NCBI RefSeq assembly: GCF_001591385.1
Contig: NZ_BCUU01000008.1
Coordinates: forward strand, 1-64,000
Source of the DNA: Variovorax soli NBRC 106424
GTDB lineage: Bacteria; Pseudomonadota; Gammaproteobacteria; Burkholderiales; Burkholderiaceae_C
Reading direction: 5' to 3'
Length of the DNA stretch: 64,000 bases
The notes beneath the pieces were generated by a model. It searched no databases. It worked only from the letters and a program-made list of their open reading frames with translations, and was not told where the DNA came from. Of the stretch, positions 58,612 to 64,000 are shown piece after piece; position 1 is the stretch's first letter; every line of letters starts with the position of its first letter. The translations under genes were made by a program, and so were the position numbers.

Positions 58612-58881
58612 TTACTCGCCTTCGCCGAACTTGTCGTTCATCAGGGCCACCAGCGCATCCATGGCCTGCTCCTCCTGCTCGCCGTTGGTCTCCAGCTCGA
58701 TGGTCACGCCGATGCCGGCGGCCAGCATCATCACGCCCATGATGCTCTTGGCGTTCACCCGGCGGTCCCCGCGCGAGAGCCACACCTCGCACGGGTAGCT
58801 GCCTGCCAGCTTGGTGAGCTTGGCCGAGGCCCGCGCATGCAGCCCGAGCTTATTGCTGATGGTCACGGATTTCTTGATCAC
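58612..58881 (-). CDS. ptsH: PTS phosphocarrier HPr
   Basis: An 89-residue HPr. The active-site His15 lies in KLGLHARASAKL and the regulatory Ser46 in AKSIMGVMMLA, a target for HPr kinase in related bacteria. It starts with GTG 58881 and overlaps the EIIA gene by 32 bp. It takes phosphate from enzyme I and passes it to EIIA-Man. Confidence 0.96.
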   Translation of the reverse strand: MIKKSVTISNKLGLHARASAKLTKLAGSYPCEVWLSRGDRRVNAKSIMGVMMLAAGIGVTIELETNGEQEEQAMDALVALMNDKFGEGE

Positions 58882-59308
58882 TGTGCTTTCTTTTTGCCTG
58901 ATTCTGGGGTGCGGCCACCGCCACCTGCATGACGCCCGATGTGCCGCCGGCGATGGCGCGCTGCACCTGGGCATCGAGCGGCTCGTTGCGATAGGTGACG
59001 GCCCGCAGCAGCATGGGCAGGTTGACGCCCGCGACCAGCCGCGTGTGGGTGCCGTCGACAAGCTTCTGCGCAACGTTGCACGGCGTGGCGCCGAACACGT
59101 CGGCCAGCACCAGCACCTTGGAGCGCGGCGAGCGGCCCAGCTGCTGCGCCAGCGTGATGCGCGCGGCGGCCAGCGTCTCCTCGGGCGACACGTTGGGCTG
59201 CACGTCGATGGCGGCGATGTCCTGCTCGCAATCGGGAAACACGTGCAGCGCGCATTGGCGCAGGGCGTGCGCCAGGGGTGCGTGGGCGATGAGAAGAATG
59301 CTGTTCAT
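58850..59308 (-). CDS. PTS system mannose-type EIIA component
   Basis: A 152-residue EIIA of the mannose/sorbose type. The phosphorylated His9 sits in ILLIAHAPLAHAL; VLVLADVFGATPCNVAQKL is the second typical loop. No EIIB, EIIC or EIID accompanies it, so it should act as a phosphorylated sensor for carbon or nitrogen state or for storage polymers. First gene of the PTS operon, 32-bp overlap with ptsH. Confidence 0.93.
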   Translation of the reverse strand: MNSILLIAHAPLAHALRQCALHVFPDCEQDIAAIDVQPNVSPEETLAAARITLAQQLGRSPRSKVLVLADVFGATPCNVAQKLVDGTHTRLVAGVNLPMLLRAVTYRNEPLDAQVQRAIAGGTSGVMQVAVAAPQNQAKRKHSDQEIRDHQQ

Positions 59309-59415
59309 GCGATGCGGGCCGCTTCTTCAGCCATTATGAGGCGCGCGGTCTGGATCGTAGAAGCATCGCGCCGGTGCCGGCCAGAGCATGCATTCCCTGT
59401 CCACCGTTCGGCCGC

Positions 59416-59970
59416 TCAAGGCAGGCGCATGCCTTCGAAAAAGGTCTGGACGGACTCCGGCGCCGACGGCGTGCCCAGGACCGTGGCCTGGTACAGCGAA
59501 ACGGTGCCGTTGCGCTGCTGGTGTGCAAACCACAGCTGCCGCACCTGCTGGCGCGGCGATGGCGCCCCCGCCTCACCGTCGGCCTCGAACCGCAGGGGTG
59601 CGGGCGCGGCCGCCGCACGGGGCACGGTGGCAGGATGCTCCTCGATGCGAGCGCCCGCCCACTGCGCGCGCGCCTGGCTGTGCCATGCGGCGAGCCAGCT
59701 TTGCGCCTGCACCGCATCCGAAGCGCTGGCCTGGGCGATGGCGAAGGTCGCGCCGCCGGCCTCGCAGCCGATCATCCGCACCGCCACCGACTGGCTGCCC
59801 AGGCGCAGGTCACGTTCGGCTCGATCAGCCTTGCAGGGAAGGAGCGCTACCAGCTCCGCATCGCCGCCGACGGGGACTTCGCGCCAGTTGAAGACCGGGC
59901 TGCAGGCGGCGGCCAGGAAAGCTGCCAGCGCCGCCAGGAACACGAAACGGCCGAAGGGGACGAAGGTCAT
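59416..59970 (-). CDS. Hypothetical lipoprotein (184 aa)
   Basis: I do not recognise the family. The signal ends in LAAACSP, so it should be a lipoprotein. The rest is a mixed alpha-beta protein with EVPVGGDAELVALLPCKADRAERDLRLGSQSVAVRMIGCEAGGATFAI, a pair of cysteines that might bridge, and a C-terminal half with VRQLWFAHQQRNGTVSLYQATVLG. ATG 59970 is chosen. It is divergent from the TlpA-like gene (85 bp between starts), so both may work in the envelope. Confidence 0.75.
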   Translation of the reverse strand: MTFVPFGRFVFLAALAAFLAAACSPVFNWREVPVGGDAELVALLPCKADRAERDLRLGSQSVAVRMIGCEAGGATFAIAQASASDAVQAQSWLAAWHSQARAQWAGARIEEHPATVPRAAAAPAPLRFEADGEAGAPSPRQQVRQLWFAHQQRNGTVSLYQATVLGTPSAPESVQTFFEGMRLP

Positions 59971-60055
59971 GGGGAGGCGATTATGGTGGCCGCCATGCCG
60001 GCAGCAGAGTTTGCCCGTGGGAACTAAAATCGCCCGGTCCAGTTCGACCTCAGCC

Positions 60056-60556
60056 ATGAAGAAAAACGCCGTTATCGCCGCCGCCCTTGCGCTTGCCCTG
60101 GCCGTTGGCGTGGGCGTCTACATGCAGACGGGGGTTTCCGCCGCGCCGGCCTCGACCTTCGTGTTGCTCGACGGCAGCAAGAAGAGCACCGACGACCTCA
60201 AGGGCAAGGTGACGCTGGTCAACTTCTGGGCCACCAGCTGCACCACCTGTGTCGGCGAAATGCCGAAGGTGATCGCCACCTACGAGAAGTACCGCCAGCA
60301 GGGGTACGACACCCTGGCGGTGGCCATGAGCTACGACCCGCCGGCCTACGTGGTCAACTTTGCGCAGACGCGCAAGCTGCCATTCAAGGTCGCCATCGAC
60401 AACACCGGTGCGGTGGCCAAGGCCTGGGGCGATGTGCAGCTCACCCCGACCACCTACCTGGTCAACAAGCGCGGGGAAATCGTCAAGCGCTATGTCGGCG
60501 AACCTGACTTCGCCGAACTGCACAAGCTGATCGAGAAGCTGCTGGCCGAAGCCTGA
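60056..60556 (+). CDS. TlpA/ResA-like thioredoxin-fold protein
   Basis: A 166-residue thiol-disulfide protein. An uncleaved N-terminal hydrophobic segment (about 6-26) holds it in the inner membrane, facing the periplasm. The active site is WATSCTTCVGEMP (Cys62, Cys65) with Thr-Thr between the cysteines, so it lacks the common Pro of CxPC. Later PTTYLVNKRGEIVKR has the cis-Pro loop. The role is probably reduction of apocytochromes or other thiols. Followed by a clear terminator. Confidence 0.9.
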   Translation: MKKNAVIAAALALALAVGVGVYMQTGVSAAPASTFVLLDGSKKSTDDLKGKVTLVNFWATSCTTCVGEMPKVIATYEKYRQQGYDTLAVAMSYDPPAYVVNFAQTRKLPFKVAIDNTGAVAKAWGDVQLTPTTYLVNKRGEIVKRYVGEPDFAELHKLIEKLLAEA

Positions 60557-60576
60557 GGGGCACTGGTTGCACAGGG

Positions 60577-60601
60577 AAGGGCGCCGTCGGCGCCCTTTTT
60601 T
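60577..60601 (+). terminator. Terminator after the TlpA-like gene
   Basis: AAGGGCGCC-GTC-GGCGCCCTT followed by a run of six Ts (60596-60601). It separates the TlpA-like gene from the convergent cytochrome c' gene. Confidence 0.92.
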
Positions 60602-60604
60602 GTC

Positions 60605-61054
60605 CTATCTGCTCCTGAACGTGTCGTGGCAGGACTTGCAGGTCTCCCCGGTCGCCGCGACCTGGGCCTTGATGGCATCCAGGTTGCCGCCCTTGGCCGC
60701 AGCGGCCAGCTTTTCCGTGTCGGCCTGCAGTTTGTCGCTCAGTTCCTTGAACTTGGCCTGCTCCTTCCAGATGTCCGGCTTGGCCTTGCCACCCTCGGTG
60801 CCAGGGGCGAAGCCGGCCCACGGCAGCTTGGAAATGGTCGCGACCAGTTCCGCATTGGCAGCGGCCGCCGCGGCATCGAAGGGCACACGCCCATTGGCCA
60901 TGGCGGCCACCCGGCCGAAATGCTGGCTCTGCAGGAACATGGCACTTTGCCGGTAGTGGATGGCATCTTCCGACTTGGCGAACTGCGCGGCCGCAGGCGC
61001 GGCCGCCACAGCGCCGGCCGCAGCCAGCAGGAGCGAAGCAAGGCGAATGTTCAT
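60605..61054 (-). CDS. Cytochrome c' (class II, c556-like)
   Basis: A 149-residue periplasmic cytochrome. A signal peptide ends near APAAAQ; the heme site is at the C-terminus, CKSCHDTFR, as in cytochrome c' or c556, and a long helical bundle precedes it. Such proteins bind NO or carry electrons. It is divergent from the cytochrome b561 gene (169 bp), a common pair. Confidence 0.9.
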   Translation of the reverse strand: MNIRLASLLLAAAGAVAAAPAAAQFAKSEDAIHYRQSAMFLQSQHFGRVAAMANGRVPFDAAAAAANAELVATISKLPWAGFAPGTEGGKAKPDIWKEQAKFKELSDKLQADTEKLAAAAKGGNLDAIKAQVAATGETCKSCHDTFRSR

Positions 61055-61223
61055 GGGTTTCCTTTGTTGGACGTGGGAACCGCCCCGCAACGGTGCGGCG
61101 CGCCAGTTTAGGAGGCGCCGGACAGAAGCGCATAGAAACAACCCCGAGGCTGCGCGGCGCCCAGCTTTGCTAATCTGCGCCTTCGATCACTCGCGCGGCG
61201 CCCCAAGGCGAGCCGCCAACTTG

Positions 61224-61934
61224 ATGCCCGACCCTTCTGCCTTATCCACCGGTTTCGGCGAGCTCGACGCCAGCCCGACCCAGCGCGTGCGGGTGTGGGA
61301 CCTTCCGACGCGGATCTTTCACTGGGCATTGGCAGTGGCTGTCGTCGGCCAGATCGCGACCGGCCTTTCGGGTGTCATGGCGTGGCACTTGCGAAACGGC
61401 TACTTGGTGCTGGCGCTGCTGATGTTTCGCCTGGTCTGGGGCTTCGTCGGTGGCCACTGGTCGCGCTTTGCCAGCTTTGTGCATTCGCCGTCGGCGCTGG
61501 TCGGCTACCTGCGCGGCCGGGCGCGCCCCGAGCAGCTCGTGGGCCATACGCCGCTGGGTGCGCTGTCGGTATTCGCGATGCTGGCCATTCTGGTGGCGCA
61601 GGTCGCCACGGGCCTGGTGGCGGACGACGAGATCTCCGCATCGGGCCCGCTGACGCGCTTCGTGTCCAGCGCGACGGTGAGCCTGGCGAGCGCGTGGCAT
61701 ACAACGGCGGGCAAGTGGATCGTCCTGGCCCTGGTGGTCCTGCATGTGCTGGCCATCGTTTTCTATGCGCTCGTGCGGCACCAGCACCTGGTCAAGCCGA
61801 TGGTCTCGGGCGACAAGTTGCTGATGCAGCTTGCGCCGGCCAGCCGTGACACCGCCGGCTCTCGCCTGCTGGCGCTGATCGTCTTCGGAGCCTGCGCGGG
61901 CTTCGCCTACTGGATCTCGACCTTGCGTCTATGA
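61224..61934 (+). CDS. Cytochrome b561 family membrane protein
   Basis: A 236-residue di-heme b-type cytochrome with four to five helices. Conserved are the first block WDLPTRIFHWALAVAVVGQIATGL, FRLVWGFVGGHWSRF, and the later HTTAGKWIVLALVVLHVLAIVFY with paired histidines, typical of Ni/Fe-hydrogenase-type b561. It probably reduces the cytochrome c' encoded divergently. The acetyltransferase ATG overlaps its stop (ATGA). Confidence 0.92.
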   Translation: MPDPSALSTGFGELDASPTQRVRVWDLPTRIFHWALAVAVVGQIATGLSGVMAWHLRNGYLVLALLMFRLVWGFVGGHWSRFASFVHSPSALVGYLRGRARPEQLVGHTPLGALSVFAMLAILVAQVATGLVADDEISASGPLTRFVSSATVSLASAWHTTAGKWIVLALVVLHVLAIVFYALVRHQHLVKPMVSGDKLLMQLAPASRDTAGSRLLALIVFGACAGFAYWISTLRL

Positions 61935-62512
61935 GCTTTACCGCTTCCCGCCCGCTGCCGCTGGCCAACACACCCAACGTGATCATCATCACTGCCGTGG
62001 AGCCGCGCGAAATCGAAGCGACGCGCGGCATCTTCCGCGAGTACGCCGACTCGCTCGACGTGGATCTGTGCTTCCAGAACTTCGAGGATGAATTGGCCAG
62101 CCTCCCGGGCGACTATGCCGAGCCGCGGGGCGCGCTTCTGCTGGCACTCATCGACGCCTCGCCGCAAGACGGTATCGCCAACGCGCCAGAGGTCACTCGC
62201 GGCGACGGCCGCCCAGCCCATGTCGCGGCGTGCTGCGGGCTGCGGCCACTGGACGCGGCCGACTATCCGAACGCCGCGGAAATGAAGCGGCTGTATGTCC
62301 GCCCGGCCTTTCGCGGCATGGGGTTGGGGCGCCAGTTGGCAGAAGCCATCCTGGACGCCGCGCGCGGCGCCGGCTATGCCTGCGTCCTGCTCGACACGCT
62401 GGACGACATGGAAGCCGCCCGCACGCTCTACGAAGACCTGGGGTTCGAGGAAGTGCCGCCCTACTATCACAACCCGATCGCGGGCTCGCACTACCTCAAG
62501 GTCGATCTCTGA
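61931..62512 (+). CDS. GNAT-family acetyltransferase
   Basis: A 193-residue GNAT enzyme. The acetyl-CoA pyrophosphate loop is RPAFRGMGLGRQL, preceded by the AEMKRLYV strand; the C-terminal TLDDMEAARTLYEDLGFEEVPPYYHNPIAGSHYLKVDL is typical of amino-acid- or small-molecule-type members. The acceptor is unknown. It is translationally coupled to the cytochrome b561 gene, an association I find hard to explain functionally. Confidence 0.9.
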   Translation: MSFTASRPLPLANTPNVIIITAVEPREIEATRGIFREYADSLDVDLCFQNFEDELASLPGDYAEPRGALLLALIDASPQDGIANAPEVTRGDGRPAHVAACCGLRPLDAADYPNAAEMKRLYVRPAFRGMGLGRQLAEAILDAARGAGYACVLLDTLDDMEAARTLYEDLGFEEVPPYYHNPIAGSHYLKVDL

Positions 62513-62542
62513 ACGCGGGCCGCGCCTGCGGCCCGCGTGCGG

Positions 62543-63049
62543 TCAACCCTTGGCTTGCTTGAGCAGCGTGTCGGCGTCGCTCACTTCGAACTTGCCCGGG
62601 GCCTCGACGTTGAGCGAGGCGACCTTGCCGTCCTTGACCAGCATCGAATAGCGATTGCTGCGCAGGCCCATGCCGCGCGCGGTCAGGTCCAGCGTGAGGC
62701 CGGTGGCCTTGGCGAAGTCTGCGCTGCCGTCGGCCAGCATGCGCACCTTGCCGTCGGTCTTCTGGTCGCGGGCCCAGGCGCCCATCACGAAGGCGTCGTT
62801 CACGCTGACGCACCAGATCTCGTCCACACCGGCGGCCTTGAACTGGTCGAACTGCTGCACGTAGCCCGGCACGTGCTTGGCCGAGCATGTCGGGGTGAAA
62901 GCACCCGGCAGCGCAAACAGCGCGATGGTCTTGCCGGCCGAAGCCTTGGCGACGTCCACCGGATTCGGGCCGATGCTGCAGCCCTCGCCTTCGACTTCCG
63001 AATATTCCTGCAGCGTGGCGTTGGGAAGGTTGTCGCCTACTTTGATCAT
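62543..63049 (-). CDS. Peroxiredoxin (Prx5/AhpC-TSA type)
   Basis: A 168-residue peroxiredoxin of the Prx5 group that reduces peroxides. The peroxidatic cysteine is in PGAFTPTCSAKHVPGY (Cys55). Two more cysteines (24 and about 80) could serve as resolving residues, or glutaredoxin/glutathione may do this. ATG 63049 has GGAGTGA upstream. It lies directly downstream of the ribosomal-protein genes in the same direction, behind their terminator. Confidence 0.93.
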   Translation of the reverse strand: MIKVGDNLPNATLQEYSEVEGEGCSIGPNPVDVAKASAGKTIALFALPGAFTPTCSAKHVPGYVQQFDQFKAAGVDEIWCVSVNDAFVMGAWARDQKTDGKVRMLADGSADFAKATGLTLDLTARGMGLRSNRYSMLVKDGKVASLNVEAPGKFEVSDADTLLKQAKG

Positions 63050-63067
63050 TGATATCACTCCAAAAAA

Positions 63068-63098
63068 GAAAAACGGCCCAACATTGTGGGCCGTTTTC
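63068..63098. terminator. Terminator between rpsQ and the peroxiredoxin gene
   Basis: GAAAACGGCCCA-ACATTG-TGGGCCGTTTTC, flanked by A/T runs on both sides. On the minus strand it is followed by TTTTCTTTTTTG. It sits between the rpsQ stop and the peroxiredoxin start, only about 20 bp from the latter, so some read-through may feed the peroxiredoxin. Confidence 0.9.
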
Positions 63099-63133
63099 GA
63101 TTCCGCCGTCGGGCGGCATGCGAGAGGTGTGTC

Positions 63134-63403
63134 TTAGACGACAGCAGCCTTCTCGACCAGGCGGGTAACCACCCAGTTCTTGGTCTTCGAGATCGGACGC
63201 GATTCGGTGATCTCGATGATGTCGCCCAGCTTGTATTCGCCCTTTTCGTCGTGGGCGTGGTACTTGCTGGTCTTGGCCACGATCTTGCCGTAGAGCTCGT
63301 GCTTCACACGACGCTCGACCAGCACGGTCACGGTCTTGGCGCGCTTGTCGCTGACGACCTTGCCGATCAGGGTGCGCTTGAGGGATTTTTTAGCTTCCGT
63401 CAT
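63134..63403 (-). CDS. rpsQ: 30S ribosomal protein S17
   Basis: An 89-residue S17: [33 protein letters not shown] and [30 protein letters not shown] 63403 has AGGAGTGAAC upstream; a GTG at 63409 is possible but lies within that site. Follows rpmC, the order of the S10-spc ribosomal operon, but here transcription stops after it. Confidence 0.97.
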   Translation of the reverse strand: MTEAKKSLKRTLIGKVVSDKRAKTVTVLVERRVKHELYGKIVAKTSKYHAHDEKGEYKLGDIIEITESRPISKTKNWVVTRLVEKAAVV

Positions 63404-63412
63404 GTTCACTCC

Positions 63413-63652
63413 TTACTTGGCGGCTTGCTCTTGCTTTTGAGCAAGGATGGTCTTGGCGCGAGCGATGTCGCGGCGCGTGGTACGCAGCGTTGCCAGGTTC
63501 GACAGCTGCTGCGTGGCCTTTTGCATGCGCAGGCCGAAGTGGGCCTTCTGCAGGTCCTTGATTTCGGCTTGCAGGCCAGCGACGTCCTTTTCGCGCAGCG
63601 CAGCGGCCTTGCTCACCTTGGCCGGGGCGGCCTTCTTGTTGCGGGTTGCCAT
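63413..63652 (-). CDS. rpmC: 50S ribosomal protein L29
   Basis: A 79-residue L29; the core from [34 protein letters not shown] to [20 protein letters not shown] matches the family. It carries a basic N-terminal extension of about 14 residues ([14 protein letters not shown]), compared with the usual 60-66. Lies between rplP and rpsQ as in the standard ribosomal cluster. Confidence 0.96.
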   Translation of the reverse strand: MATRNKKAAPAKVSKAAALREKDVAGLQAEIKDLQKAHFGLRMQKATQQLSNLATLRTTRRDIARAKTILAQKQEQAAK

Positions 63653-63669
63653 GTTCGTGTCCTCCTGAA

Positions 63670-64000
63670 TCAGGCGCCGAGCTGGCGTGCAACGAAGGTG
63701 GTGCGCAGCGGCAGCTTGGCGGCAGCCAGGCGGAACGCTTCGCGTGCGAGTTCTTCCGGAACGCCGACGATCTCGTAGATCACCTTGCCCGGCTGGATCT
63801 CAGCCACGTAGTACTCGGGGTTGCCCTTGCCGTTACCCATCCGCACTTCTGCGGGCTTGGTGGAAATCGGCTTGTCGGGGAACACACGAATCCAGATGCG
63901 GCCACCGCGCTTCACGTGACGCGAGATGGCACGACGTGCGGCTTCGATCTGGCGCGCCGTGAGGCGGCCGCGATCCACCGACTTGAGGCCGAAGTCGCCG
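63670..64000 (-). CDS. rplP: 50S ribosomal protein L16, C-terminal part
   Basis: The window cuts this gene at the 5' end; about 110 residues remain of about 138. The sequence from [77 protein letters not shown] to [14 protein letters not shown] is a normal L16. It begins the L16-L29-S17 row. Confidence 0.97.
   Translation of the reverse strand, partial: GDFGLKSVDRGRLTARQIEAARRAISRHVKRGGRIWIRVFPDKPISTKPAEVRMGNGKGNPEYYVAEIQPGKVIYEIVGVPEELAREAFRLAAAKLPLRTTFVARQLGA

Overview
This is a 64 kb stretch of GC-rich chromosome (about two thirds G+C by eye) from a betaproteobacterium, most likely a Comamonadaceae of the Variovorax type. The support is the atpIBEFHAGDC operon, the DUF493-lipB-lipA run, the EIIA-Man/HPr/EI regulatory PTS, the ribosomal L16-L29-S17 order, and many oxidoreductases, cytochromes and one-domain regulators. 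There is no rRNA operon, phage, insertion sequence or CRISPR array. The only tRNA is tRNA-Arg(CCG).

Layout. 1-9.3 kb: end of rsmI, a Pro/Gly-rich lipoprotein, tRNA-Arg, an AcrR-type repressor with a clear operator, the AcrAB-OprM-type efflux operon and a membrane-anchored cytochrome c. 9.3-15.8 kb: mostly minus-strand housekeeping genes (B3/4-domain protein, an AraC-like regulator that appears to lack its first helix-turn-helix, a YheT-type hydrolase, an NTF2-like protein, an atypical dehydrogenase), then lemA with two TPM-domain genes. 15.8-21.8 kb: a complete four-gene ligase-associated DNA repair operon (exonuclease, ATP-dependent ligase, Lhr-type helicase, PdeM) with overlapping reading frames. 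21.8-28.7 kb: a DUF3617 protein and a sugar ABC operon led by a ROK repressor and including a Gfo/Idh/MocA dehydrogenase. 28.7-36.1 kb: the whole F1Fo ATP synthase operon. 36.2-38.3 kb: DUF493, lipB, lipA.

38.3-46 kb is an accessory island with lower GC: a chaperone-usher pilus operon (pilin, chaperone, usher, tip protein), a second stand-alone chaperone, and between them a protein with three SdrD_B-like repeats and no secretion signal. 46.4-52.4 kb: glutathione transferase, a flavin-binding protein, a LysR regulator, a DUF1348 protein, an adenylate-forming ligase and an anion permease. 52.4-56.6 kb: a five-gene operon joining a Spy/CpxP-like lipoprotein, a DUF4260 membrane protein, an OmpR-type regulator, a histidine kinase and an NADP-dependent reductase. 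56.7-59.3 kb: the PTS genes. 59.4-63 kb: a TlpA-like thioredoxin, cytochrome c', cytochrome b561, an acetyltransferase and a peroxiredoxin. The window ends in rpsQ, rpmC and the truncated rplP.

The most unusual non-coding signal is a structured repeat found directly after the stop codon of the upstream gene inside three different operons (lemA/TPM, sugar-binding protein/dehydrogenase, ptsH/ptsI). Two copies fold into the same bulged hairpin and differ by compensatory base changes, so the RNA structure appears to be under selection. Other notable points are the AraC protein with an apparent internal deletion, the SdrD_B protein bracketed by paralogous pilus chaperones, and a ROK promoter with a 25-bp palindrome touching its -35 box.
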